Source: Pontibacter akesuensis
Lineage (GTDB): Bacteria > Bacteroidota > Bacteroidia > Cytophagales > Hymenobacteraceae
DNA: 64,000 bases
Direction of reading: 5' to 3'
NCBI RefSeq assembly: GCF_001611675.1
Contig: NZ_CP014766.1
Coordinates: forward strand, 2,418,001 to 2,482,000
Below the pieces are notes generated by a model. It saw only the letters and a program-made list of their open reading frames with translations, was not told where the DNA came from and ran no database searches. The position numbers and the translations under genes are program-made. Positions 26,448 through 35,225 of the stretch are shown piece after piece; position 1 is the first letter of the stretch, and every line of letters starts with the position of its first letter.

Positions 26448-27251
26448 CTAGAATGTATAGGTAAGATGCGCGCCACTGAAGTTTCTTCCGGATACCGGGA
26501 TCAGGGTAAAGTTGCGCTTGTTTGATTTCTTATGGAACTGCGGTACAAGTATACCAGCGGCTGCGCCGATACCGTACCCGAGCAGGTTATCGCTTAAAAA
26601 GTGCTTGCCAGCCTTCAGTCGTAAATAACCCACGGTGGCAGGCAATGCAGCGGCCGCAGCCCAAACGTAGGGCCTTGCCCGGGAATCAGGATTAAAATCG
26701 TGGAAGATTTTAGCCGCGAAGAAGGATGCAGCAGCGGTAGCGGATGTGTGGCCAGCATAAAATGAGTTCAGGGCATTTCCGTCGTTCTTATCGTTGATGT
26801 CCGCTTCAGGGCTGTAGGTAATCGGGCGGGCACGCTCCACGTTTCCGTTCACCATAGTAAATAGTGCACCGGTTACGGCCATTGTCTCCACGTATAACAC
26901 TGCCACCTGTCCGGCTTTGCTGCCCACGTTGTCGTTTAGGAGCATGAGCACGGGCAATCCGAAGGAGCCATAGAAGCCAATGTCACTTAAATTTGCTGCG
27001 CTTTCAGAGTCATAGCCAGCGGAGAAGCGATCAAATGCATTCACGTCATTTTTGTTCAACGCCATTAACTCGGCATCCGTCATTCCTTCCTTATCACCCA
27101 TCAGGGTGAGGCCGTAATAGCTAAGGCCGATACCTGCCGCAATGATCGGGGCATCCACTTTAAAACTGGTCTTGTAAGGTGATTCGTTCTGGGCAAATGC
27201 CTGGGAAGTTACAAAAGTTAAAATCGTGAGTAACGATAGGATGGGTTTCAT
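26448..27251 (-). CDS. PAP2-superfamily phosphatase, upstream tandem copy
   Basis: Also 267 residues, with a signal peptide (MKPILSLLTILTFVTSQAFAQ) and the motifs RARPITY, NSFYAGHTSATAAASFFAAK and RLKAGKHFLSD. It aligns from end to end with the downstream copy (YKTSFKVDAPIIAAGIG and YQTSWLKDGAIIAGGVG; DFNPDSRARPYVWAAAAALP and DFNPDSPVRPYIWAAAASVP), so the pair arose by local duplication. The ATG at 27251 is preferred over a TTG four codons upstream. The C-terminus ends in Tyr-Thr-Phe, like an outer-membrane or lipid-associated strand, but this is only suggestive. Confidence 0.88.
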   Translation of the reverse strand: MKPILSLLTILTFVTSQAFAQNESPYKTSFKVDAPIIAAGIGLSYYGLTLMGDKEGMTDAELMALNKNDVNAFDRFSAGYDSESAANLSDIGFYGSFGLPVLMLLNDNVGSKAGQVAVLYVETMAVTGALFTMVNGNVERARPITYSPEADINDKNDGNALNSFYAGHTSATAAASFFAAKIFHDFNPDSRARPYVWAAAAALPATVGYLRLKAGKHFLSDNLLGYGIGAAAGILVPQFHKKSNKRNFTLIPVSGRNFSGAHLTYTF

Positions 27252-27457
27252 GTATTTTTTCAATGGAGGGTTTCCTTAGTTTTTAAGTGAAACGAGCATG
27301 TTTTTCAAAAGGTTGTACGGGTAAACCCCCTGCAGCCATACTTTTTGAGTAGAAGCCTGCAGATGAATTGATTAATATAGTAAACGGCTAATAATATAAT
27401 ATTAATGAGTCTGCTGCACCGTTTTTGATACATGTTTCAAGTATGGCAGAATTGTTT

Positions 27458-27465
27458 TAGCTTTG
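27458..27465 (+). promoter_or_regulatory. -7 promoter element TAGCTTTG of metK
   Basis: An exact TAnnTTTG match 58 bases before the metK ATG. A second, imperfect element, TATACTTTG, lies closer at 27494-27502. Confidence 0.4.
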
Positions 27466-27522
27466 TAGCCGCTGCCCTTGGTGGCAACAGGTTTATACTT
27501 TGTACCTAAACCCCTAAAAGAA

Positions 27523-28827
27523 ATGCCATATTTATTTACGTCTGAGTCTGTGTCTGAGGGACACCCGGATAAAGTTGCTGACCAGATCTCGGATGCACTT
27601 TTAGATGAGTTCCTGAAGCAGGACCCGCAGTCTAAAGTGGCCTGTGAAACGCTGGTAACCACTGGTTTGGTGGTGCTAAGCGGCGAGGTGAAGACAGAAG
27701 CGTACGTTGACGTGCAAAAAGTAGCACGGGAGGTGATCAAACGTATTGGTTATACAAAATCAGAGTACAAGTTCGATGCAGAGGCGTGTGGGGTTATCTC
27801 CGCTATCCACGAACAGTCTGCCGACATTAATCAGGGAGTAGAGCGTGCCAACCCGGAGGAGCAGGGAGCTGGGGACCAGGGAATGATGTTCGGGTACGCC
27901 TCCAGCGAGACCGACAATTATATGCCGCTGGCGCTAAGTATTTCGCATCTGCTGCTGGAGGAGCTTTCTGCCATCCGCAAGGAAGGCAAGGAAATGACCT
28001 ACCTGCGCCCGGACGCAAAATCGCAGGTAACTATCCGCTACAACGACAACGACGTGCCGGAGAAGATCGATACAATCGTGATCTCTACTCAGCACGATGA
28101 GTTTATACTTCCTGATGGCGACAGCAATGAAGCCAAGGATAATGCTGAGCAGCAAATGGTGGCCAGGATTGCCCAGGACGTAAATAGCATCCTGATGCCG
28201 CGTGTACTGAAGCAATTGCCGGAGCGCGTGCAGAAACTGTTTAATTCAGACATCATTTACCACATCAACCCAACTGGGAAGTTCGTGATAGGTGGCCCGC
28301 ACGGCGATACAGGTCTTACTGGCCGGAAGATCATCGTGGATACCTATGGTGGCAAAGGAGCACACGGTGGTGGTGCTTTCTCTGGTAAAGACTCTTCTAA
28401 AGTAGACCGCTCTGCAGCGTATGCCGCACGGCACATCGCCAAGAACCTGGTAGCTGCAGGCGTGGCCGACCAGGCGCTGGTACAGGTGGCGTATGCCATT
28501 GGTGTTGCCAAGCCAGTAGGTTTGTATGTAACCACGTATGGCTCTACAAAGGTGAAGGATGCCAGCGGTAACCTGATGAGCGACGGTGAGATTGCTGAGA
28601 AGGTGGATAAGCTGTTTGACATGCGCCCTTACGCCATTGTGCAGCGCTTTGGCTTGCAGAACCCAATCTTCGCCGACACGGCAGCTTATGGACACATGGG
28701 CCGCACACCAGGTACGAAAACAGTGGAAATCTCCAGGAACGGCCATAAAGAGACCAGGGAGTTCGAAACGTTTACGTGGGAGAAGTTGGACTACGTAGAC
28801 AAGATTAAGGCGGAGTTTAGCCTGTAA
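27523..28827 (+). CDS. metK: S-adenosylmethionine synthetase
   Basis: The 434-residue enzyme makes SAM from methionine and ATP. The signatures are [20 protein letters not shown] at the start (ATP-binding His in GHPDK), [15 protein letters not shown] (SAM synthetase signature 1) and the P-loop-like [19 protein letters not shown] (signature 2). The start is ATG 27523; an in-frame TTG at 27478 would add 15 unlikely residues. Together with ahcY at 61290 it supplies the activated-methyl cycle, although the genes are 34 kb apart. It is a single gene with its own promoter and terminator. Confidence 0.97.
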   Translation: MPYLFTSESVSEGHPDKVADQISDALLDEFLKQDPQSKVACETLVTTGLVVLSGEVKTEAYVDVQKVAREVIKRIGYTKSEYKFDAEACGVISAIHEQSADINQGVERANPEEQGAGDQGMMFGYASSETDNYMPLALSISHLLLEELSAIRKEGKEMTYLRPDAKSQVTIRYNDNDVPEKIDTIVISTQHDEFILPDGDSNEAKDNAEQQMVARIAQDVNSILMPRVLKQLPERVQKLFNSDIIYHINPTGKFVIGGPHGDTGLTGRKIIVDTYGGKGAHGGGAFSGKDSSKVDRSAAYAARHIAKNLVAAGVADQALVQVAYAIGVAKPVGLYVTTYGSTKVKDASGNLMSDGEIAEKVDKLFDMRPYAIVQRFGLQNPIFADTAAYGHMGRTPGTKTVEISRNGHKETREFETFTWEKLDYVDKIKAEFSL

Positions 28828-28871
28828 ATTAGATTTTAGACGCTAGTATCAAGACACAAGATTAAGTTTAA

Positions 28872-28915
28872 CATAGAAGAGCCCGATGGTCATCCATCGG
28901 GCTCTTCTATGTTTT
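28872..28915 (+). terminator. intrinsic terminator after metK
   Basis: An 18-bp perfect stem (arms 28872-28889 and 28894-28911, core AGAAGAGCCCGATGG) with loop TCAT and a following TTTTAT. Confidence 0.92.
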
Positions 28916-28975
28916 ATATTATTAAAATTCGTAATTCTTAATTTGTCATTCATAATTGCGGAAGCGAAGCTTCCG

Positions 28976-29275
28976 CTAGTGTGCCGCTTGCTTCTGCTTG
29001 TGTTTCTTTAGTTGGCGTCTCATAGCGTCTATGGCTGCATCTGCGGCCGCCTCAAAGGATGGTGCATCTTCCTGGGAGAAGAGGGTAGAGCCAGGGATGA
29101 AGAGCCTGATCTCCACTGTTTTGTTGTTGATGCCGTCGTTATTATTATTCTTAAGGAATACTTCCCCATCTATAATTCGGTCGTAGAACGTTTCCAGTTT
29201 GTCAACCTTCTGCTGGATAAAAGAATTTAACTGCTCATCAGCGTCGAAGTTAACGGAATACATTTGTAGCTTCAT
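28976..29275 (-). CDS. hpf: ribosome hibernation promoting factor, short form (HPF/RaiA)
   Basis: The 99-residue protein starts MKLQMYSVNFDADEQLNSFI and continues QQKVDKLETFYDRIIDGEVF, the usual pattern of the HPF/YfiA fold that binds the 30S decoding region in stationary phase. The C-terminal extension found in long HPF is absent, and the tail is Lys/Gln-rich. It lies 24 bases downstream of xerC, in the order rpsU-xerC-hpf that is conserved in Bacteroidota. A GCGGAAGC hairpin (28958-28976) touches its stop codon. Confidence 0.93.
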   Translation of the reverse strand: MKLQMYSVNFDADEQLNSFIQQKVDKLETFYDRIIDGEVFLKNNNNDGINNKTVEIRLFIPGSTLFSQEDAPSFEAAADAAIDAMRRQLKKHKQKQAAH

Positions 29276-29299
29276 AGTTGTTACATTAAATGGTTAAAC

Positions 29300-30178
29300 T
29301 TATGCTTTTGGATGCGCTTTCTCAAAAACAGATTTTAGCTGTTCAATCGAGTTATGTGTATACACCTGCGTTGCCGCAAGGCTCGCGTGTCCCAGTAAGT
29401 CCTTGATTGCATTCAGGTCGGCCCCCTTGTTCAGCAGGTGCGTAGCGAAGGAATGTCGCAGTACGTGCGGGCTGTTACTATCGGAGGTTGTAATCATGCT
29501 GATGTACTTCTTTACGACGCGGTAAATGAATTTTGGATACAGGGGACGAGCTTTAATAGTAACGAGCAATTTTACCGAATTGTTATCACCAAACAGGCGC
29601 TTTTTCTCTTCCTGGTACGCATCCAGCGCCAGTAGCAGCGAGTCGTTCAGGGGCACAATACGCTCTTTGTTACCTTTGCCGAGCACACGCACGGTTTTAG
29701 CACGCACTTCTATATCCGAGGGAGCTATGTTAATCAGTTCTGCCAAGCGGATGCCCGTGCCATACAGAAACTCCAGTATAAGCCGGTCGCGCTGCCCCTC
29801 AAAATTGTCTTCAAATTCAAAGGAGTCCAGCAGGTTGTTGAAAGGTTCCTCCTGCACAAAGGCGGGCAGCTTTTTAGTGGCCTTGGGCGCTTTGATGCGC
29901 AGCATCGGGTTTACCTTAATACGCTCCTGTGCCATCAGGAACCTGTAGTAAGACCTTAGGCAGGCAATTTTGCGGTTAATAGAGCGCGGCTTGATGTTGT
30001 TCTGGACCAGCGTCAGGAGCCAGGAACGGATCAGGGTGTGGTCTGCCTCGGCGGCATCGGAGATCTCGTATACTTGCTGCAGGTAAGCCGCAAACTGGCC
30101 AAGGTCGGTGTGGTAGGAGGTAAGCGTGTGCGGGCTGTACCGCTTTTCGTACTGAAGGTACTTAAAAAATAAATCCAT
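29300..30178 (-). CDS. xerC: tyrosine recombinase of XerC/XerD type
   Basis: The 292-residue protein has the SAM-like core-binding domain first (SPHTLTSYHTDLGQFAAYL) and the catalytic domain from about 110. All catalytic residues are visible: Arg in GTGIRLAEL, Lys in LGKGNKERIVPL, HxxR in HVLRHSFATHLL, His in LLGHASLA and the nucleophile Tyr in TQVYTH. It resolves chromosome dimers at dif together with a partner recombinase. Its linkage to rpsU and hpf marks it as the housekeeping enzyme, not an integron or phage integrase. A hairpin lies 4 bases before the start codon. Confidence 0.94.
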   Translation of the reverse strand: MDLFFKYLQYEKRYSPHTLTSYHTDLGQFAAYLQQVYEISDAAEADHTLIRSWLLTLVQNNIKPRSINRKIACLRSYYRFLMAQERIKVNPMLRIKAPKATKKLPAFVQEEPFNNLLDSFEFEDNFEGQRDRLILEFLYGTGIRLAELINIAPSDIEVRAKTVRVLGKGNKERIVPLNDSLLLALDAYQEEKKRLFGDNNSVKLLVTIKARPLYPKFIYRVVKKYISMITTSDSNSPHVLRHSFATHLLNKGADLNAIKDLLGHASLAATQVYTHNSIEQLKSVFEKAHPKA

Positions 30179-30182
30179 AAAC

Positions 30183-30213
30183 TAGTATACCTGATGTTGT
30201 CTCAGATATACTA
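30183..30213 (-). promoter_or_regulatory. hairpin in the leader directly before the xerC start codon
   Basis: On the minus strand TAGTATATCTGA pairs with TCAGGTATACTA (12 pairs, one G-T) around a 7-base loop, ending 4 bases before the xerC ATG. It lies in the 69-base spacer after rpsU. It may lower translation of xerC or act as a weak intra-operon terminator; it has no T run. Confidence 0.5.
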
Positions 30214-30247
30214 ATTTATGGAAAAATAAAATATCTTGTTAGAGATA

Positions 30248-30442
30248 CTAGTAGTTTTGATCAGCAAACATCTGCTGCTTGTAAACAGCTCTCTCCTTTT
30301 GCTTTCTCTTGGCAACAGATGGCTTCTGGAAAAACGTTCTGGCACGAAGTTCCTTTAGAACACCAGTTCTCTCGAATTTCTTCTTGAATCTTTTCAATGC
30401 ACGGTCTACAGACTCGTTATCTTTTACGTTTACAATGATCAT
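30248..30442 (-). CDS. rpsU: 30S ribosomal protein S21
   Basis: The 64-residue basic protein has the S21 pattern MIIVNVKDNESVDRALKRFK and KKFERTGVLKELRARTFFQK with a Lys/Arg-rich C-terminus. S21 lies near the anti-Shine-Dalgarno end of 16S rRNA. It is the promoter-proximal gene of the rpsU-xerC-hpf operon and has one of the best promoters in the window (TTG-N21-TAAATTTG). Confidence 0.97.
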   Translation of the reverse strand: MIIVNVKDNESVDRALKRFKKKFERTGVLKELRARTFFQKPSVAKRKQKERAVYKQQMFADQNY

Positions 30443-30473
30443 ATTTCTTCTCGCTCTCTTTGAATTAGGGTTG

Positions 30474-30505
30474 CAAATTTAAACAAGCTTATACTTAAAA
30501 ATCAA
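30474..30505 (-). promoter_or_regulatory. promoter of the rpsU-xerC-hpf operon
   Basis: On the minus strand TTG (30505-30503) is followed after 21 bases by TAAATTTG (30481-30474), and the ATG comes 31 bases after the element. Both spacing and sequence fit the Bacteroidota housekeeping consensus. Confidence 0.6.
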
Positions 30506-30591
30506 CTAATTGGCCAAATATTTTATCTGTCCGGTTGATTTCAGGTGAAAAAGCCGTGGGAGAAGCAGGATTAAGGCTTCCCCCAGCCACT

Positions 30592-31731
30592 TTATTTCAG
30601 TATAGCTCTTGATATAACAAGTTTTTGTATCTCACTTGTTCCCTCGCCAATAGTACACAGCTTCGCATCGCGGTAATACTTCTCGGCCGGGTAATCTTTT
30701 GTGAAGCCGTAGCCGCCAAAAATCTGCACGCCCTCGTTGGCAACGCGCACCGATACTTCGGAAGCAAACAACTTGGCCATCGCAGACTCTTTGTTCACGT
30801 TCAGGCCACGGTTCTTCATGTCTGCCGCCTGGTAGGTCAGCAGGGAAGCCGCTTCTACTTCAGTGGCCATGTCAGCCAGTTTGAAGGCAATGCCCTGGAA
30901 ACTGGAGATCGGCTTGTTAAACTGCTGGCGCTCCTGCGAATAAGCCAGGGCGGCATCCAGTGCGCCCTGAGCGATACCCAGCGACAGCGCTGCGATAGAA
31001 ATGCGGCCACCGTCCAATACCTTCATCGACTGAATGAAGCCATCGCCTATCTCACCTAGTATCTGGTCTTTGTGGACACGGCAGTCCTGGAAAATAAGCT
31101 CGGTCGTTTCAGAGGCACGCATGCCCATTTTGTCTTCCTTGCGGCCAGCGCTGAAGCCTGGCGTTCCCTTCTCAATCACGAAGGCGGTCATGCCATGGGA
31201 ATCACCTACCTCACCGGTACGCACAATCACTACCGCCACATTGCCAGACTTGCCGTGTGTGATGAAGTTTTTGGCGCCGTTGATCACCCAGTAATCGCCG
31301 TCCTGTACGGCTACAGTACGCATGTTGCCTGCATCCGAGCCTGTGTTGGGTTCGGTCAGGCCCCAGGCGCCTATCCACTCGGCGGTAGCCAGTTTCGGCA
31401 GGTACTTTTGCTTCTGCTCCTCGTTGCCGAAAGCCAGAATGTGGCCGGTGCAAAGGGAGTTGTGCGCAGCCATCGACAAACCGATAGAGCCATCAATTTT
31501 GGAAAGCTCTGCAATGGCCGTTACGTACTCGAGGTAGCCGAAGCCCGAGCCGCCGTATTCTGTTGGCACCAGTACGCCCATCAGGCCAAGTTCGCCCAGT
31601 TTCTTAAATACCTCCACCGGGAATTCCTGCGTGTCGTCCCACTCACGCATGTAGGGTTTGATATGCTTGGCGCCAAAGTCGCGCACCATGTCAGCGATCA
31701 TGCGCTGGTTTTCAGTAGTTTTTAATTCCAT
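30592..31731 (-). CDS. acyl-CoA dehydrogenase
   Basis: The 379-residue flavoenzyme introduces the alpha,beta double bond in acyl-CoA during fatty-acid or branched-chain acid breakdown. The signatures are GAWGLTEPNTGSDAGNM (FAD/substrate region), FQDCRVHKDQILGE, QRQQFNKPISSFQGI-type motif (as SQERQQFNKPISSFQ) and QIFGGYGFTKDYPAEKYYRD. The catalytic base should be the first Glu in GEGTSEIQ near the C-terminus. Length and motifs fit the short-chain/butyryl type. It is a single gene with a good promoter. The electron acceptor (ETF) is not in the window. Confidence 0.94.
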   Translation of the reverse strand: MELKTTENQRMIADMVRDFGAKHIKPYMREWDDTQEFPVEVFKKLGELGLMGVLVPTEYGGSGFGYLEYVTAIAELSKIDGSIGLSMAAHNSLCTGHILAFGNEEQKQKYLPKLATAEWIGAWGLTEPNTGSDAGNMRTVAVQDGDYWVINGAKNFITHGKSGNVAVVIVRTGEVGDSHGMTAFVIEKGTPGFSAGRKEDKMGMRASETTELIFQDCRVHKDQILGEIGDGFIQSMKVLDGGRISIAALSLGIAQGALDAALAYSQERQQFNKPISSFQGIAFKLADMATEVEAASLLTYQAADMKNRGLNVNKESAMAKLFASEVSVRVANEGVQIFGGYGFTKDYPAEKYYRDAKLCTIGEGTSEIQKLVISRAILK

Positions 31732-31793
31732 TTGTAGTATAAGGTCAAATAAGTTCGGTAGCTCTAAAACGGTTAGGCACTATCCGTTGTTTA

Positions 31794-31824
31794 CAAAGCT
31801 ATAGAAATAAGGGCAAACCACCAA
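31794..31824 (-). promoter_or_regulatory. promoter of the acyl-CoA dehydrogenase gene
   Basis: On the minus strand TTG (31824-31822), a 20-base spacer and TAGCTTTG (31801-31794) match the consensus, 62 bases before the ATG. Confidence 0.55.
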
Positions 31825-31974
31825 TCAGAACACGGTATTTAACCCAGTGTAAAAGAGGCCGCTGCGCAGATTGGCAGCTTTATTTTGACAGCCCCTTTTA
31901 TTTCTGTTATTTTGAAGTTTATTTGCTCAGTGCCACCCCCGTATAAGGGAGCAGCAAGAGTATAACACCATGGC

Positions 31975-32727
31975 ATGATGCAGTTTTTAAAAAACTTGTT
32001 TGGAGGAAGTGAGCCAGAGGGGCTGGAGGCGTCGCTGGGCGAGATAGGTGTGGACATGCACTCACACATCCTTCCGGGCATTGACGACGGCTCAGAAAGC
32101 CTGGAGCAGTCGTTGGAGCTGGTGCGGGCCATGAAGGCGCTCGGCTACCGCAAGCTGATCATGACGCCGCACGTGATGAGCGACTTCTACAAGAACACGC
32201 CGGAGATTATCCGGGAGAAGCTTGCCTTGCTGCGGCAGGCCGTGGATGAGGCAGGCATCGAGATGGAGCTGGATTGCGCCGCTGAGTATTACCTGGACGA
32301 GGGCCTGCTGCAGAAGCTGGACGACAACGAGGAACTGCTTACCTTCGGCGATAACTACCTGCTGTTTGAAACTTCTTTCCTGAACGAGCCGCTGAACCTC
32401 CGCGAAGCCATCTTTAAAATGCGCAGCAAAGGCTACAAACCCGTGCTGGCCCACCCCGAGCGCTATACTTACTTTTACGGCAAGTATGAGGAACTGGTGG
32501 GGCTGAAAGAACTGGGGGTGCTGCTGCAGCCAAATCTCAACTCGCTCACTGGCTATTACTCCTCCAGCGCAAAAGAGGTGGCAGAAAAGCTGGTAGAGCA
32601 CGGGCTGGTTGATTTTCTGGGGTCTGACACGCACGGCCTTAAGCACATCAACACCCTGCAGAAAGTTGTCAGTACGAAGCACCTGGTAAAGGCGCTGGCA
32701 CTCCCGCTGCGCAACCGGCAGCTATAG
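31975..32727 (+). CDS. PHP-family tyrosine-protein phosphatase (CpsB/YwqE type)
   Basis: The 250-residue protein has the metal ligands of the PHP fold: DMHSHILPGIDDG near residue 23, MTPHVM, the Glu of AAEYYLD, LAHPERY and GSDTHGL. This matches CpsB/CapC/YwqE manganese-dependent tyrosine phosphatases, which act on the autophosphorylated tyrosine kinases of capsule or exopolysaccharide export. No kinase or Wza-type gene is nearby, so the partner must be elsewhere. It is the first gene of a plus-strand cluster, 36 bases before an epimerase gene. Confidence 0.92.
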   Translation: MMQFLKNLFGGSEPEGLEASLGEIGVDMHSHILPGIDDGSESLEQSLELVRAMKALGYRKLIMTPHVMSDFYKNTPEIIREKLALLRQAVDEAGIEMELDCAAEYYLDEGLLQKLDDNEELLTFGDNYLLFETSFLNEPLNLREAIFKMRSKGYKPVLAHPERYTYFYGKYEELVGLKELGVLLQPNLNSLTGYYSSSAKEVAEKLVEHGLVDFLGSDTHGLKHINTLQKVVSTKHLVKALALPLRNRQL

Positions 32728-32763
32728 CATATCCTTTTCGCTCATTTTTATACTTCCACACAC

Positions 32764-33756
32764 ATGGTATTTGTAACAGGCGGCAGTGGGCTGATCGGCA
32801 GTTTCCTTCTTGCGGAACTCCTGCAGCGCGGGTACGCGGTAAAGGCGCTTTACCGGGGCCAAATACCGTCTATTGCCGGCGCAGCGCAGGTGCAGTGGCT
32901 GGAGGGCGATATTCTGGACCCAGCTTTGCTACGGAAAGCCATAGAGGGTGTGCAGTATGTTTTTCACTGCGCCGGCCTGGTTTCTTACGCCCCACAGGAC
33001 GAGGAACTGCTGAAACAGGTGAACATCGAGGGCACCGCCAATATAGTAGATGCCTGCCTGGAAGCCGGAAACGTGAAGCTGTGCCACGTGAGCTCCATTG
33101 CGGCTATCGGACGGCCGAAGAATGTGGAGGTGCTGGACGAAAAATCGAAGTGGGACCCGGCGGATGACCTCTCAGCCTATGCCAGCTCCAAGTATTTTGC
33201 CGAGCTGGAAGTATGGCGCGGTGTGGCCGAAGGACTGGATGCCGTGATGGTGAATCCCTCTATCGTGCTTGGCCCCGCCGACTGGAACCGCAGCAGCACA
33301 CAGCTCTTTAAGTATGTGTACAACGAAAACGCCTTCTACACGGTAGGCGAGGCCAACTTTGTGGATGTGCGCGATGTGGTGGAGGCAATGCTGCAGCTGG
33401 TGTTATCCGACATAACAGGCGAACGGTTTATCCTGAACTCGGAGCGCATGGGCTATAAGGCTTTCTTCGAGGAGGTGGCCCGCTGCTTTGGAAAGAAAGC
33501 ACCAGGTAAGAAAGTGCCGCCCGCTGTGGCAGAGGTGGTATGGCGGCTGGAGCACGTGCGGTCCTGGTTTACGGGCAAGCGCCCGCTAATCACCAAAGAC
33601 ACCGCCCGAACCGCTAAGAAAACGCATCTCTTTAGCAATAATAAAATATCCCGCGCGCTCGGGTTTACCTTCAGACCGGTTTCAGCATCAGTGGCTTGGG
33701 TTTGCGGGGAGCTGCAGGCACAGCAGGAAAGCGGCATCAGGCAAGGTGCCGAATAA
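32764..33756 (+). CDS. NAD(P)-dependent epimerase/dehydratase-family protein
   Basis: The 330-residue extended SDR has the nucleotide-binding Rossmann motif VTGGSGLIGSFL at residues 4-15, the GDILD acidic motif, HCAGLVSY, the Ser in HVSSIAAIG and the catalytic YxxxK in YASSKYFAE. The C-terminal domain is closer to dihydroflavonol reductase/3-beta-hydroxysteroid-like SDRs than to sugar-nucleotide epimerases. The true substrate is not evident. It follows the PHP phosphatase gene closely and may be cotranscribed with it. Confidence 0.88.
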   Translation: MVFVTGGSGLIGSFLLAELLQRGYAVKALYRGQIPSIAGAAQVQWLEGDILDPALLRKAIEGVQYVFHCAGLVSYAPQDEELLKQVNIEGTANIVDACLEAGNVKLCHVSSIAAIGRPKNVEVLDEKSKWDPADDLSAYASSKYFAELEVWRGVAEGLDAVMVNPSIVLGPADWNRSSTQLFKYVYNENAFYTVGEANFVDVRDVVEAMLQLVLSDITGERFILNSERMGYKAFFEEVARCFGKKAPGKKVPPAVAEVVWRLEHVRSWFTGKRPLITKDTARTAKKTHLFSNNKISRALGFTFRPVSASVAWVCGELQAQQESGIRQGAE

Positions 33757-33821
33757 ACTATTTGGAGTGTTAAAATGTAGTAAGAAAAAGCTGTTTTTAC
33801 ACAGCTTGTTGGACACTGGAG

Positions 33822-35219
33822 ATGAAAGAAGACTTTGAGGAACATCGGGAGGATCTGGAGCTGATTCAGCGTTACGAGCGTATGCTCAGTAACAACGAGG
33901 CACTGTTTTTCGACCTGACTGATTTCGAATATATAATAGACCACTACACCGCCAGCTTTGAGTACAAGAAGGCGCTTGCCGCCTGCGATGCCGCCATTGC
34001 GCAGTATCCGTTCTCAACGGATCTACAGATAGACAAGGCGCAGCTGCTGGCCATGGCTGGTAACTTCGAGGATGCACTGGAGATGATCAACATTGTGGCC
34101 GAGGTGGAACCTGAAAGTGCCGACGTGCAGCTGACGCGCGGCATTATCTATACCCAGCGCGGCGAGTTCCGGGAGGCGATCGATTACTTTAAGAAGGCCC
34201 TTGCTTATTCTGAGGATCGCGACGATATCTACTTTAACATCGGCCTGGCTTACCAAACCTGGGGCAAGGTGGCCTCGGCCATCAAGTACTATAAAAAGTG
34301 CGTGGAGCTGAACCAGGAAAACGAGGCGGCCATGCAGGAGATCCTGTACTGCCTGGAAGTGACGAACTCGGTGAGCGAGCATATCCCTTTCTTCCATAAG
34401 TTTGTGGATGATGATCCTTACTCGCATGTGGCCTGGTTTAACCTGGGCAACGTGCACAACAAGCAGGGTGCCTACGAGAAAGCCATCGCCGCCTACGATT
34501 ACGCCACCATCATCCGCCCTGACTTTATCACGGCTTACAACAACATGGCAAATGCGCTGGTGTATGTGGGGGATTACCCGAAGGCCATCGATGCGTTCAA
34601 TGCCATGATCGAGCACGGCTCTGCTACGGCCGAAATCTACTGCAACATCGGCGAATGCTATGAGAAGATGCAGCAGTGGGACCTGTCGCGCCGCTACTAC
34701 CAGAAGTCGGTGGATATGGACCCGGAGATGGACGAGGCCTGGTTTGGTATCGGGGTTATACTTGATGCGCAGGGAAAGTGGTATGAGGCGGTACACTTCT
34801 TTAAGAAGGCGGTGGAGCTGTACGACGACAGTGTGGATTACTGGGTGGCGCTGGCCGCGGCCGAGTACCATGTGGGCCATGTGGTGTCGGCGCTGGAAAG
34901 CTACGAGCGCGCTGCCGAGATACAGCCAGAGGACAAGAACATCTACCTGAACTGGTCTATCATTCTGTTTGAGCAGGGCAACTTTGAGGAGGCCACTGAT
35001 ATTATTTTAAATGCGATAGAACTGCAACCCAATGAAGCAGAGCTGTATTACCGGGCATGCGCGTACATGCTGTCGGCAGGAAAATACCGCGAAGCCTATA
35101 ATTATTTGGAAAATGCTTTAATTTTGGACTTCGATAAGCACAAGCTGCTGTTCGAGTTCTTTCCTGAGCTGGAATCGCAGCGTGCATTAGCCCGATTAAT
35201 TGATCAGTATCGCAAATAA
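33822..35219 (+). CDS. tetratricopeptide-repeat protein
   Basis: The 465-residue protein has no signal peptide and consists almost wholly of TPR units, about eleven, for example AYEKAIAAYDYATIIRPDFI, YPKAIDAFNAMIEHG and YYQKSVDMDPEMDEAWFGIG. It is acidic and should be a cytoplasmic scaffold. Its stop is only 6 bases before the phosphosulfolactate synthase start, so the two are probably translationally linked. I do not know its partner; this TPR-ComA pairing is familiar to me from related genomes. Confidence 0.88.
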   Translation: MKEDFEEHREDLELIQRYERMLSNNEALFFDLTDFEYIIDHYTASFEYKKALAACDAAIAQYPFSTDLQIDKAQLLAMAGNFEDALEMINIVAEVEPESADVQLTRGIIYTQRGEFREAIDYFKKALAYSEDRDDIYFNIGLAYQTWGKVASAIKYYKKCVELNQENEAAMQEILYCLEVTNSVSEHIPFFHKFVDDDPYSHVAWFNLGNVHNKQGAYEKAIAAYDYATIIRPDFITAYNNMANALVYVGDYPKAIDAFNAMIEHGSATAEIYCNIGECYEKMQQWDLSRRYYQKSVDMDPEMDEAWFGIGVILDAQGKWYEAVHFFKKAVELYDDSVDYWVALAAAEYHVGHVVSALESYERAAEIQPEDKNIYLNWSIILFEQGNFEEATDIILNAIELQPNEAELYYRACAYMLSAGKYREAYNYLENALILDFDKHKLLFEFFPELESQRALARLIDQYRK

Positions 35220-35225
35220 AACCAC

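Noticed and set aside
30469..30475. TGCAACC in the rpsU leader as another ECF promoter
   Set aside because: No GTC/ATC follows at 17 bases, and a good housekeeping promoter overlaps the site.
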